Positions 7,559 through 19,057 of a stretch of 34,373 bases of DNA are shown piece by piece. Within the stretch, counting starts at the first letter, position 1; each line of letters opens with the position of its first letter. The stretch lies in the NCBI GenBank assembly GCA_027487245.1, contig JAIYDY010000046.1, positions 1 through 34,373 on the forward strand, written 5' to 3'. The position numbers and the translations under genes were made by a program. This DNA is from Hyphomicrobiales bacterium (GTDB taxonomy: Bacteria; Pseudomonadota; Alphaproteobacteria; Rhizobiales; Beijerinckiaceae). The notes beneath the pieces were generated by a model, which saw nothing but the letters and a program-made list of their open reading frames with translations, made no database searches and was not told the DNA's origin.

Positions 7559-9265
7559 ATGAGATCCTGGTTCAGGCCCGGTCGCCGCTTCTGGCTGGTG
7601 GTCCTGCTGCTCGGCGTGACGGCGGCGGGCGGCTATGCCTATTCGGTTTCGCGGCAGTCGAACGATGATCCGCCCTATCGGTTCGCCAGCCTCGACCGGG
7701 GTCCGATCACAGCCTCCGTCAGGGCGACCGGCACGCTGACGCCTGTATCGACCGTGCTCGTGGGCTCGCAATTGTCCGGGCTGATCGTCGAAATTCTCGT
7801 GGATTTCAACAGCCAGGTCAAAGCCGGGCAGGTCGTCGCACGGCTGTTTTCCGATCAGATCAAGGCCCGGCGCGAGGCCGCCGCCGCCGAGGTTTCGGGC
7901 GCGCAGGCCGATGTCGGGGTCAAGAAGGCGCAGCTCGAACGGGCGCGGGCCACGCGGCTGCGGGCCGACTCGACCGCCCGCGACATTGCTGCCCAGCGCG
8001 AGCGCGCGGTGGCCACGCTGGCCGAAAACCGCCGCGCACTGGAACGGCAGAGCGACCTGTTCCGCTCCGGGTCCGGCTCGCGGGCCGTGTTCGATTCGGC
8101 GCGCACGCAGGTGGACGTGCAGACCGCGCAGCTTGCCTCCGTGGATGCGCAGGCCGCATCCGCCCGCGCCGAGATCGTGGGTCTTGATGCGGATGTCGCG
8201 CTGGCAGAGGCGCAGGTGCTGGCAGCGGAAGCCGTGCTGATGCAGCGCCGGGCCCGGCTGAGGGACATCGAGATCGACCTGTCCAACACCGATATCCGTT
8301 CGCCGGTGGACGGGGTGGTGGTGCAGCGGCAGATCGAACTCGGCCAGACGGTGGCGGCGTCCCTGTCGGCGCCGACGCTGTTCACCATCGCGCAGGATCT
8401 GCGGCAGATCGAGATCTATGCCAACGTCGACGAGGCGGACGTGGGCCGGATCAAGGCCGGGCAGGCCGTCAGCTTCACGGTCAACGCCTATCCCAACCGC
8501 AGTTTCCAGGGAGCGGTGCGTCTTGTCAGGCTGGGTGCGCAGACCGTGCAGAACGTCGTGACCTATACCGGGGTGATCACGGTCGCCAACGAGGACATGG
8601 CGCTGCTGCCGGGCATGACGGCCAATCTCCAGATCATCACGGACGAGCGCCCCAATGCCCTGCGCGTGCCCAACGCCGCGCTGCGCTTCAAGCCGGTGAG
8701 CCAGGTGGCGCTGGTCTCCGGCAGTTCGCTGCCGGTAGCCGATGAGGCGGCCCCGTTCAGCCAGGGGCCAGCCAGCGGCGGCAACCGGGCGGCGCAGGTC
8801 TTCCGCGAACGGCTGATCAGCGAGGTCCGGCCGACGCCCGAGCAACTTGCCGTCATCGACGGCATCCTTGAGGCCTCGCGCGAGCGGCTGAGGGCCGACC
8901 GGCAGGGCGCGAGCCCGGAGGAAATCCGCCGCAATGCCCAGCTTGCCCGACGCGACAGCAGCCGCAAACTGGCTGAAGCGCTCGATCCGGAGCGCCGCGC
9001 CCGTTTCGAGGCGATGACGCAGGCCATGCAGGCGCAGGCCCGCCAGCGGACGGCGCGCGACACGACGCCGGGCCGGCTGCATGTGATCGGCGAGGATGGC
9101 CAGCCGCGCGGCATCGATGTGCGCCTCGGCGTCAGCGACGGCGCGGTGACCGAGATCGCCGGCGGCGATCTCGCTCCGGGTCTCGCGGTCATCACCGGTG
9201 GTGGTCCGCTCCGGGCAGCGCAGGCCCCGGCGGCTGGACGGCCACGGCCGCCGCGGCTCTTCTAG
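7559..9265 (+). CDS. MacA/HlyD-type periplasmic adaptor with a helical insert
   Basis: Adaptor that couples the downstream MacB-type ABC transporter to an outer-membrane channel. The 568-residue product has one N-terminal membrane helix (about 12-31), a first lipoyl/barrel half (about 50-100, GTLTPVSTVLVGSQLSG), a long coiled-coil hairpin (about 100-240), the returning lipoyl half (IRSPVDGVVVQRQI) and a beta-barrel ending VPNAALRF. Before the membrane-proximal domain (about 500-560) lies an extra helix-rich segment (about 400-497, with PTPEQLAVIDGIL and SRKLAEALDPERRARFE) that MacA of E. coli lacks. Start is uncertain: ATG 7559 fits the membrane helix but lacks a good ribosome site; ATG 7514 is possible. 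Confidence 0.9.
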   Translation: MRSWFRPGRRFWLVVLLLGVTAAGGYAYSVSRQSNDDPPYRFASLDRGPITASVRATGTLTPVSTVLVGSQLSGLIVEILVDFNSQVKAGQVVARLFSDQIKARREAAAAEVSGAQADVGVKKAQLERARATRLRADSTARDIAAQRERAVATLAENRRALERQSDLFRSGSGSRAVFDSARTQVDVQTAQLASVDAQAASARAEIVGLDADVALAEAQVLAAEAVLMQRRARLRDIEIDLSNTDIRSPVDGVVVQRQIELGQTVAASLSAPTLFTIAQDLRQIEIYANVDEADVGRIKAGQAVSFTVNAYPNRSFQGAVRLVRLGAQTVQNVVTYTGVITVANEDMALLPGMTANLQIITDERPNALRVPNAALRFKPVSQVALVSGSSLPVADEAAPFSQGPASGGNRAAQVFRERLISEVRPTPEQLAVIDGILEASRERLRADRQGASPEEIRRNAQLARRDSSRKLAEALDPERRARFEAMTQAMQAQARQRTARDTTPGRLHVIGEDGQPRGIDVRLGVSDGAVTEIAGGDLAPGLAVITGGGPLRAAQAPAAGRPRPPRLF

Positions 9266-9274
9266 GCCGCGGCC

Positions 9275-10030
9275 ATGGCCCTGATCGAAGCCCGCAGCCT
9301 GACCCGCATCCATCATCTCGATTCCGGGCGGGTGATGGCGCTCGATCATGTCGATCTCGACATCGAGGCCGGCGACATGGTGGCAGTGATGGGCCCGTCA
9401 GGCTCCGGCAAGTCCACGCTGATGAACCTGATCGGCTGCCTCGACAGGCCGACCGAGGGTTCGCTGTCGCTCGATGGCACGCCGACCGCCGGGCTGGATG
9501 CCAACGCGCTGGCGGCGCTGCGCAACCGCAAGATCGGCTTCGTGTTCCAGCAGTTCAATCTGCTGCCCCGCGCCGATGCGGTGACCAACGCTGAACTGCC
9601 GATGCTCTATGCCGGCATCGACGCGCGCACCCGGCGCAAGCGCGCGCTGGAGGCTCTCGCTCGGGTGGGGCTGGCGGACCGCACGCATCACCGGCCGATG
9701 CAGCTTTCGGGCGGGCAGCAGCAGCGTGTGGCCATTGCCCGCGCGCTGGTCAACGATCCGCGCCTGCTGCTGGCTGACGAGCCGACGGGCGCTCTGGATT
9801 CGCGCACGGCACGGGACATCCTCGCGCTGTTCCAGCGGCTCAACCGCGATGGCATGACCGTGGTGCTGGTGACGCACGATCCGGAGGTGGCTCGGCATGC
9901 AGCGCGGGTGGTGCGATTCCGCGATGGCCGGATCGTCGGGGACATGCGGCAGGTGCCCGTTGCGGCCGATGCGGGGACAGATGCCGATGCGGAAGCCGAC
10001 GCCGCGCCGATCGAGGCTGTGCTGCCATGA
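9275..10030 (+). CDS. MacB-type ABC transporter ATP-binding protein
   Basis: Nucleotide-binding subunit of the export system, 251 residues. It has Walker A (GPSGSGKST, 40-48), Q-loop (FQQFN), signature LSGGQQQR, Walker B with catalytic Glu ([12 protein letters not shown]) and the switch His in VTHDPE. It belongs to the MacB/LolD/FtsE subgroup, which powers mechanotransmission across the envelope rather than pumping through the membrane. It starts 9 nt after the adaptor stop, and its stop overlaps the permease start as ATGA. In E. coli MacB the ATPase and permease are one chain; here they are separate genes. The Asp/Ala-rich tail is variable. Confidence 0.96.
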   Translation: MALIEARSLTRIHHLDSGRVMALDHVDLDIEAGDMVAVMGPSGSGKSTLMNLIGCLDRPTEGSLSLDGTPTAGLDANALAALRNRKIGFVFQQFNLLPRADAVTNAELPMLYAGIDARTRRKRALEALARVGLADRTHHRPMQLSGGQQQRVAIARALVNDPRLLLADEPTGALDSRTARDILALFQRLNRDGMTVVLVTHDPEVARHAARVVRFRDGRIVGDMRQVPVAADAGTDADAEADAAPIEAVLP

Positions 10031-11259
10031 GTTTTGCCGAAGCCCTCAGGTCGGCGCTCCAGGCCATTGCGGCGAATGCGATGCGGAGCATGCTGACCAT
10101 GCTCGGCATCATCATCGGGGTTGCGGCGGTGATCGCCATGGTCGCCATCGGCTCCGGGGCGCGGGCGCGGGTCAATGACCAGATCCGGAGCCTTGGCGCC
10201 AATCTCGTGGTGATCACGGCCGGCAACGTGCAGGTTGGCGGGGTTCGGCTGGGGGCCGGCGCGTCCTCCAGCCTGACCGACGAGGATGCGCGCGCCATCA
10301 TCCGCGAGGTTGACGGGGTGGTGGCGGCGGCCCCGTTCATCCGCTCGCAGGCGCAGGTGATCTTCGAGGGCACCAACTGGTCGACGGCCATCCAGGCCAT
10401 CGACAATGATTTCTTCGCCGCCCGCGAATGGGACGTCGTGTCGGGCCGGATGTTCGATCCGGATGAGCTCAGGCGTGGCGAGATCGTGGCCATTCTCGGC
10501 CAGACCGTGGCGACCACCCTGTTCGGCAGCGAGAGCCCGCTCGACCAGGTCGTACGCGTGCGCAACACGCCGTTCCGCGTGATCGGCGTGGCCGGGCCCA
10601 AGGGGCAGTCCGCCTTCGGGCAGGATCAGGACGACATCATCTTCGTGCCGCTGGAGACCGGGCGACGCCGCATCATGGGCCGCAATTACGCGCGGGACCG
10701 GTCGGTGGCCTCGATCTTCGTCAAATTCGAGCGCGAGGATGCCATGGCCAACGGCATCGAGGAGACGCGTGCGCTGCTGCGCCAGCGCCACAGGCTGGGC
10801 GAAGAGGCGGAGGATGATTTCGCCATCCGCAACCTGACCGATGTGGCCAACACGGCCACGGCCAGCGCCCGCACTCTGTCCTTCCTGCTGGCAGCGGTGG
10901 CAGCCGTGTCGCTGCTGGTCGGCGGCATCGGCATCATGAACATCATGCTGGTGTCGGTGACAGAGCGGACGCGCGAGATCGGGCTGAGGCTGGCGGTGGG
11001 GGCGAGGCCGCGCGACATCCTCACACAGTTCCTGATCGAGGCCACCACGCTGGCCTCGCTGGGCGGCGCGCTCGGTGTGGCGCTCGGGCTCGGCATTGCC
11101 TTGACCATTGCCCGGACAGCGGGCTGGCCGATGCTGGTCTCGCCGGACTCGATCCTGATCGCGGTCGGGGTGTCGGGGCTCGTCGGCGTGTTTTTTGGCT
11201 TTTATCCGGCCAGCCGCGCCGCCAGCCTCGATCCGATCGAGGCTTTGAGGCGGGAGTAG
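10027..11259 (+). CDS. MacB-type ABC transporter permease (FtsX family)
   Basis: Membrane subunit of the tripartite exporter, 410 residues. It has an N-terminal membrane helix (about 20-45, [20 protein letters not shown]), a large MacB_PCD periplasmic domain (about 50-270), then an FtsX-type three-helix bundle (about 280-305, 330-360 and 370-395) with the motif [18 protein letters not shown] between the second and third helices. The C terminus is [17 protein letters not shown], a family hallmark. It overlaps the ATPase gene by 4 nt. With the adaptor it forms a complete MacAB-like operon lacking a TolC gene. Substrate unknown; relatives export antibiotics, peptides or lipoproteins. Confidence 0.95.
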   Translation: MSFAEALRSALQAIAANAMRSMLTMLGIIIGVAAVIAMVAIGSGARARVNDQIRSLGANLVVITAGNVQVGGVRLGAGASSSLTDEDARAIIREVDGVVAAAPFIRSQAQVIFEGTNWSTAIQAIDNDFFAAREWDVVSGRMFDPDELRRGEIVAILGQTVATTLFGSESPLDQVVRVRNTPFRVIGVAGPKGQSAFGQDQDDIIFVPLETGRRRIMGRNYARDRSVASIFVKFEREDAMANGIEETRALLRQRHRLGEEAEDDFAIRNLTDVANTATASARTLSFLLAAVAAVSLLVGGIGIMNIMLVSVTERTREIGLRLAVGARPRDILTQFLIEATTLASLGGALGVALGLGIALTIARTAGWPMLVSPDSILIAVGVSGLVGVFFGFYPASRAASLDPIEALRRE

Positions 11260-11439
11260 GCGCAGGTTCTGGGTGGAGACCGGGCGGGGCTGGTCCGGTC
11301 ATGGCGCGTGGCTGGCGCGGCCGGGACGGGCTGGTGGTCTCGCCAGAAGGCCTTTTCCGGGGGGGTAGGGGAGCCCCGCACGACGATCGGTCAGATGGTG
11401 CCATTTTTTCGATTTTCATCAATTTACCGTGTTTTCTAT

Positions 11440-11877
11440 ATGAAAAAGGATGAAGAACGCGATGTGAACCGGAAGGTCGGGCCCTCTTCGGCGCCCTGTT
11501 GGGCAGAATCCTCTTTGCTCGTGTTGGCCGGCCCCACGTCACACCGTTCCGATGCCGTCCGGGTTCCCGGCCCCGAGAACATCGTGGCTCTTTGTGCGCG
11601 CATGTGTGCCGCCACATCGGTCGGTGCGTTGCGTGATGCCATGTTGGAATGCCTGTTGCCGTACCGCTTTCTCGGGTTCACCTTCGCGGCCATCCGCAAG
11701 GTCAAGAGCGTCTATCTGCATTCAGAAATCATCGCGACCTGGCCACGTGGCTTGCAGACCACATTCCAGCAGCACGCCTTGTTCAATGCCGATCCGGTGA
11801 TCGCGCGCTCGCGAACCGCGCCAGATGCCTTCGCGTGGATTCGTGCTCTGCTGACCAACCAGATGGACCTGTCCTGA
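11440..11877 (+). CDS. LuxR-type autoinducer-binding domain protein lacking the HTH half
   Basis: Product of 145 residues. After a poorly conserved start of about 45 residues, it matches the N-terminal ligand-binding domain of LuxR-type quorum sensors: helical LCARMCAATSVGALRDAML, strand FLGFTFAAIRK, then TWPRGLQTTFQQHALFNADPV and FAWIRALL. The Asp-Pro pair and the later Trp of the family are kept, but the signal-contacting Trp and Tyr of LasR/TraR appear as Leu and Phe. The protein ends soon after FAW, so the rest of the binding domain and the whole DNA-binding domain are missing. Other frames downstream do not restore them. AT-rich compared with neighbours. Start uncertain (ATG 11440; GTG 11464 possible). 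It may be a remnant or a receptor-only modulator. Confidence 0.6.
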   Translation: MKKDEERDVNRKVGPSSAPCWAESSLLVLAGPTSHRSDAVRVPGPENIVALCARMCAATSVGALRDAMLECLLPYRFLGFTFAAIRKVKSVYLHSEIIATWPRGLQTTFQQHALFNADPVIARSRTAPDAFAWIRALLTNQMDLS

Positions 11878-11889
11878 TTGCAATCAGGA
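11872..11889. repeat. 18-bp perfect palindrome at the stop of the LuxR-type gene
   Basis: TCCTGATTGCAATCAGGA is its own reverse complement over all 18 bp and contains the TGA stop codon. In RNA it could fold as a 7-bp stem with a TGCA loop, followed by a moderately T-rich stretch (AATTGTATTT), so a weak terminator is possible. Its size resembles lux/tra boxes, but the CTG-N8-CAG spacing is 2 nt shorter than the usual CTG-N10-CAG. Confidence 0.7.
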
Positions 11890-12255
11890 ATTGTATTTCT
11901 CGGGGGCTTTTGCGCTTATCGGAGTTCCGATGTTTCCTGACGGATTTCAATTTTTCTGCTTTTCGTTGACTGAAATTTCGATTTTGGTTCGTTCTGGTGA
12001 CAAAAATCAAGATACATCGCGCTGTTCCGCGTCAATTTCGGAAAATTCTCTCACGCAAGCCCTCCGTAGAATCTCGGGAGGTTGCGTAACGCAACTCTCG
12101 TGATAGTTGTAGTGACAGTCGGGTTTCGAACCGCGTCCTGATTCGCAGCGGCGGCGCATGCGGCGGGGCAACGAGTGTGCGTTTCGGTGTATTGCCACAA
12201 CTCAATGGCGCTCCCGCCTTGCCGGGGGTTCGCATGCATGAACGGGAGGCTCAGC
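11890..12255. other. AT-rich intergenic region with an operator-like inverted repeat
   Basis: About 365 bp without a convincing gene. The first 170 bp are markedly AT-rich, with runs such as TTCAATTTTTCTGCTTTTC. GTTGCGTAACGCAAC (12081-12095) is a 7-bp perfect inverted repeat around one central A, a form typical of a dimeric repressor site. I see no tRNA or recognised RNA family. It probably holds the promoter of the 60-residue protein downstream; no clear -35/-10 pair stands out. Confidence 0.5.
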
Positions 12256-12438
12256 ATGGGCATGGTATCCAAGGACACTGCTGCAAACCGCTTGGCGCAG
12301 CTCAACTACCTGGCTGAAGACAAGGAACTGGTCGAACTGTTGTGGAAGATCTCCGCACTGCCGGCCGATGCACGACTGATCGTGACCCTGATGGTCTCGC
12401 ATCTGGCTCAGGTCGAGAAGTCACGCAAGGCCGCTTGA
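12256..12438 (+). CDS. Small conserved-looking hypothetical protein, 60 residues
   Basis: Not recognised. ATG 12256 follows GGGAGG by 6 nt, an excellent ribosome site, which selects it over upstream in-frame starts. The product (MGMVSKDTAANRLAQLNYLAEDK at the start, given in part) is predicted mostly helical: an acidic amphipathic first half (about 10-35), a turn at LPADAR, then a hydrophobic helix LIVTLMVSHLAQVEK. It looks cytosolic and may form a helical hairpin or dimer. It lies at the end of the AT-rich island and is convergent with the GNAT gene. A regulatory or antitoxin-like role would be guesswork. Confidence 0.65.
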   Translation: MGMVSKDTAANRLAQLNYLAEDKELVELLWKISALPADARLIVTLMVSHLAQVEKSRKAA

Positions 12439-12488
12439 GCAGCAGGATGGTATCCGACAGGCGCAGGTCAGGCCAGGCGCAGTTCAGC

Positions 12489-12923
12489 TTACTGCGGCCG
12501 TTCCAGCGCCTTGATGAAGACCGTCTCGCCATTGAGGGCGCGGCCGCGGTTGACCCAGCCTTGCGCCGCATAGAAGGCTTCCGCCGCTGTCCCGGCACCC
12601 GTGGTCAGATGGCTTTGCCGAAGACCTGCCGCCACCAGTCGATCCAGTGCCGTATCGAGCAGCGCCATGCCGTGGCCCTTGCGGTGCTGGCCATCGATGA
12701 CGAACAACGCCCAGATGTAACCTGACTGGTGGTTTGCACAGGTGAAACCCTGCACGACCCCGGCCTCATCTTCGCTGACAAGGAAGATGGCGTGGTCCAG
12801 GTACCACTTAGCCTCTTCACTGGTGACCTTCGTCGGGTCCAGCAGACGATTCTCCATTGTGCCATGCCGCACGATATGGATGCGCGGCAGGTCGGCGGCT
12901 GTGGCGGGGCGGACGACCGGCAT
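12489..12923 (-). CDS. GNAT-family N-acetyltransferase
   Basis: Acetyl-CoA-dependent transferase of 144 residues; substrate unknown. It shows the GNAT order: N-terminal VRPATAADLPRI, strands IFLVSEDEAGVVQGFTCA and GYIWALFVIDGQHRKGHGMALLDTAL (shown in pieces: the acetyl-CoA loop is QHRKGHG, corresponding to the Q/R-x-x-G-x-G/A motif), and the closing AAEAFYAAQGWVNRG. It begins 10 nt after the metH stop, with GAGG overlapping that stop, so it is probably the last gene of the arsR-metF-metH operon. A link to methionine metabolism is suggested only by position. Confidence 0.88.
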   Translation of the reverse strand: MPVVRPATAADLPRIHIVRHGTMENRLLDPTKVTSEEAKWYLDHAIFLVSEDEAGVVQGFTCANHQSGYIWALFVIDGQHRKGHGMALLDTALDRLVAAGLRQSHLTTGAGTAAEAFYAAQGWVNRGRALNGETVFIKALERPQ

Positions 12924-12932
12924 GCCGGTGCC

Positions 12933-16688
<3,756 letters not shown>

Positions 16689-16714
16689 GGCAACCTTCTT
16701 GGTTCTAGTGCCGG

Positions 16715-16739
16715 CATGGTCGGGCTTGACCTGACCATG
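16715..16739. repeat. REP-like palindrome, copy 1 (metF-metH gap)
   Basis: CATGGTCGGG and CCTGACCATG form a 10-bp stem (one G-T pair) around the loop CTTGA. It is nearly the same as the second palindrome 45 bp away. Such CATGGTCGGGCTTGACC-type elements resemble the short palindromic repeats scattered between genes in many Hyphomicrobiales genomes; copy number elsewhere cannot be checked here. Confidence 0.65.
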
Positions 16740-16759
16740 ACGGGCTTTCTGATACTGGG

Positions 16760-16782
16760 ATGGTCGGGTCACGCCCGACCAT
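16760..16782. repeat. REP-like palindrome, copy 2 (metF-metH gap)
   Basis: ATGGTCGGG and CCCGACCAT are perfect 9-bp arms around TCACG. Same arm sequence as copy 1. In the mRNA the two stems would stand in series between the metF stop and the metH ribosome site, where they could stabilise the upstream message or reduce read-through. Confidence 0.7.
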
Positions 16783-16794
16783 GAGGCTGTTCGA

Positions 16795-17712
16795 TCACTC
16801 TGCCGCCACGGCCACGGCAGGGGCAGGCGTGTCGGCCCTGACGCCGATGAGGTGGCAGATGGCGTAGACCAAGTCTGCTTTATTCATCGTGTAGAAGTGC
16901 AGGTCCGTGCAGCCGCGATCGATCAGGTCGAGCACCTGCTCGGCGCAGACGGCGGCTGCGACGAGGCGGCGCGTGGCCACGTCATCTTCGAGGCCCTCGA
17001 AGCGGTCGGCCAGCCATTGCGGCACGCTTGCGCCGGTCTTGCGTGCGAAATTGGCGGTCTGCTTGAAGTTCTGCACCGGCACGATGCCGGGCAGGATCGG
17101 GATGGTGATGCCGCGCGCCCGGACCTTGTCGAGGAAGCGGAAATACAGGTCGTTGTCGAAGAAGAACTGGGTGATGGCGCGGGTGGCGCCGGCATCGACC
17201 TTCATCTGGAGCGCATCGATGTCAGCCTCCAGCGAGGCGGCCTCGGGGTGCTTCTCGGGGTAGGCCGACACGGTGATCTCGAAGTCGCCGATGGCCTTGA
17301 TGCCTGCCACCAGGTCCGAGGTCTGATGATAGCCATCGGGATGGGGCACGTAAGCCGTGCCGAGCCCGCCGGCCGGATCGCCGCGCAAGGCCACGATGTG
17401 GCGCACACCGGCATCCCAATAGGACTGGATGACTTCGTTGACCTCGGCGCGCGAGGCCGAGACGCAGGTGAGATGGGCAGCGGGGCGCAGCCCGGTTTCC
17501 TCCACCATGCGCTTGACGGTGGCGTGGGTGCGCTCGCGGGTCGAGCCTCCCGCACCATACGTTACCGAGACAAAGCTCGGGCGAAGCGTCTCGAGCCGGT
17601 GCACGGCTTCCCAGAGCGCCGTTTCCATGTCTGCGTTCTTGGGCGGAAAGAACTCGAACGAGACCTGCGGTCGGCGTGCGGAATGGCGGCTGGGGCGATA
17701 GGACAGGGCCAT
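16795..17712 (-). CDS. metF: 5,10-methylenetetrahydrofolate reductase MetF
   Basis: Flavoprotein reducing methylene-THF to methyl-THF, the methyl donor used by MetH. The 305-residue protein shows [14 protein letters not shown] (with the catalytic Glu of FEFFPPK), VTYGAGGS, the folate/FAD motif [27 protein letters not shown] and the barrel-closing [10 protein letters not shown]. Length and motifs are those of a normal bacterial MetF. ATG 17712 follows the methyltransferase stop by one base (TGACATG), with GAGG 9 nt upstream inside that gene; a TTG at 17721 is too close to the ribosome site. Middle gene of the methionine operon. Confidence 0.97.
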   Translation of the reverse strand: MALSYRPSRHSARRPQVSFEFFPPKNADMETALWEAVHRLETLRPSFVSVTYGAGGSTRERTHATVKRMVEETGLRPAAHLTCVSASRAEVNEVIQSYWDAGVRHIVALRGDPAGGLGTAYVPHPDGYHQTSDLVAGIKAIGDFEITVSAYPEKHPEAASLEADIDALQMKVDAGATRAITQFFFDNDLYFRFLDKVRARGITIPILPGIVPVQNFKQTANFARKTGASVPQWLADRFEGLEDDVATRRLVAAAVCAEQVLDLIDRGCTDLHFYTMNKADLVYAICHLIGVRADTPAPAVAVAAE

Positions 17713-17713
17713 G

Positions 17714-18727
17714 TCAGGCAACCTCTAACTGGGTGTTGGGCCGAAGCGGAAAGTCGCCGCGCTGGCGCGCATCCGTGGCAATCCAGAGCGTGACGGTGAG
17801 CTTGGCGGCATCGCCGGAGCCATTGCCAACCGTGCGCGCCGGCAGCACGGCAAGGCCAGCTTCGGTGAACCACTCGGCCATCTGCTCGGAGGTGAAGCCG
17901 AGACGGCGATGGGCATGGTCCGTGCGCAGGAATTCGAGATCGTGCGCCGCGAAGTCGATGACGATCATGCGCCCGCCCGGTGCCAGCGCTGCTGAAGCCT
18001 CGCGCAGGGCACGGGCAGGGTCGTCAAGGAAGTGCAGCACCTGATGCACAAGCACGATGTCGAAGGCATTGCGTCCGAAGGGCAGGGCATGGATGTCGCC
18101 TTGCCTCAGTTCGGCGCGCGCGAGGCCGGCGCGTTCGAGATTGGCGCGCGCAACGGCGAGCATGGCATGGCTGGCATCGACACCGACCGCCCGGCTGGCC
18201 CGCGGGCCGAAGAGTTGCAGCATCCGGCCCGTGCCGGTGCCCAGATCAAGGAGCGAGCCGATCGGACCTGCACCGATGACTTCGGCCACGGCGGCTTCCA
18301 CCGCCTCGTCCGGGGCATGCAGCGAGCGCACCCTGTCCCAGTCGCGGGCGACACGGGTGAAATAGGCCTGCGCTGCCTGCGAGCGCTGCGCACGGACGGC
18401 AGACAGCCGCTCCTGATCGGCAGCGACCGTGCCGTCATCGCCGCGGATGGTCTCGGCCAGGGCGCGGGCCAGCGCACCGGATGTGCCCTGTGCCAGGCGG
18501 AAGAAGGCCCAGGCACCCTCGCGATGGCGCTCGATCAACCCGGCCTCGGCCATCAGCTTGAGATGCCGCGAAATGCGGGGCTGCGACTGGCCGAGGATGT
18601 CGGTCATGTCGGAGACGGACAACTCGCCGCGCGCCAGAAGGGCCAGGATGCGCAGACGCGTCTCTTCGCCTGCGGCCCGAAGGCCGGCCAGAAGGGCAGG
18701 CAGGGATTGGCGACCGGGAGCGACCAT
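17714..18727 (-). CDS. ArsR-family regulator fused to a SAM-dependent methyltransferase
   Basis: A 337-residue two-domain protein. The N terminus (about 10-100) is an ArsR winged helix: ETRLRILALLARGELSVSDMTDIL (in part), recognition helix SQPRISRHLKLM and wing HREGAWAFFRL. The C terminus (about 140-300) is a class I methyltransferase: LLDLGTGTGRML (motif I), VGVDASHAML, GDIHALPF and a Methyltransf_11-type LAPGGRMIVIDF. Fusions of this type lie before metF in many Alphaproteobacteria; related ArsR proteins (SahR group) sense S-adenosylhomocysteine and control the methyl cycle. The methyltransferase part may act as the sensor domain. ATG 18727 is preferred (GAGGTG 9 nt upstream); GTG 18739 overlaps the ribosome site. 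Likely autoregulated through the inverted repeat at 18745-18762. Confidence 0.93.
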   Translation of the reverse strand: MVAPGRQSLPALLAGLRAAGEETRLRILALLARGELSVSDMTDILGQSQPRISRHLKLMAEAGLIERHREGAWAFFRLAQGTSGALARALAETIRGDDGTVAADQERLSAVRAQRSQAAQAYFTRVARDWDRVRSLHAPDEAVEAAVAEVIGAGPIGSLLDLGTGTGRMLQLFGPRASRAVGVDASHAMLAVARANLERAGLARAELRQGDIHALPFGRNAFDIVLVHQVLHFLDDPARALREASAALAPGGRMIVIDFAAHDLEFLRTDHAHRRLGFTSEQMAEWFTEAGLAVLPARTVGNGSGDAAKLTVTLWIATDARQRGDFPLRPNTQLEVA

Positions 18728-18744
18728 GGAGCACAACACCTCAT

Positions 18745-18762
18745 AACATATAAAGATATGTT
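18745..18762 (-). promoter_or_regulatory. ArsR-type operator upstream of the methionine operon
   Basis: AACATAT and ATATGTT are perfect 7-bp arms around AAAG, in an AT-rich patch just upstream of the ribosome site of the ArsR-methyltransferase gene. AT-rich palindromes of this form near the start of an ArsR gene are typical autoregulatory operators. It resembles what I recall of SahR-type sites, but I could not compare them. Confidence 0.65.
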
Positions 18763-18827
18763 TATGTCAGAAGCGTCACCACGGCAAGAGGCCTCGCGCT
18801 GGTCCTTGGATGGATGGGTTACCCTCG

Positions 18828-18910
18828 CTGTCATGCCCGGCCGTAGCGGAGCGGAGGGGAAGGGGGGCGGCGCAGGGCGCCGATCATGGATTCCCTCCTC
18901 GGCCCGACAG
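18828..18910. repeat. REP/BIME-like imperfect hairpin element
   Basis: Nested inverted pieces: CTGTC (18828-18832) with GACAG (18906-18910), a GGCC pair inside them, GGAGGGGAA with TTCCCTCC, and a central CGGCGC-AGG-GCGCCG stem (18868-18882). The whole would fold as one long interrupted hairpin of about 83 nt. Layout and sequence (TCATGCCCGGCC, GTAGCGGAGCGGAGG) are like intergenic palindromic elements frequent in Hyphomicrobiales. Located between the divergent methionine operon and ftsW. Confidence 0.6.
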
Positions 18911-18929
18911 GTGCGGCATCAACGGTCCC

Positions 18930-18936
18930 TTAACCA
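18930..18936 (+). promoter_or_regulatory. CtrA-like half-site upstream of ftsW
   Basis: TTAACCA, 122 bp before the ftsW start. CtrA of Alphaproteobacteria binds TTAA-N7-TTAA or half-sites such as TTAACC. Only a half-site is present; support is weak. Confidence 0.3.
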
Positions 18937-19057
18937 GTGGCGCACATGGTGAAGAGGGCGTTACCGGCCGGTGCAGCCGATGGGCGGTGACGCGCCTGCT
19001 TGGTCTTGCATACCCGTTCCCGTCTGCCTTTTCTTGCCGGCCTGTGGAGTCTCAAGC

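Noticed and set aside
6998..9349. 783-residue minus-strand open frame opposite the adaptor gene
   Set aside because: Antisense shadow caused by high GC; the plus frame encodes a clear MacA-type adaptor with all domains.
12120..12150. GGTTTCGAACC, resembling a tRNA T-arm
   Set aside because: No acceptor, D or anticodon stems can be formed around it.
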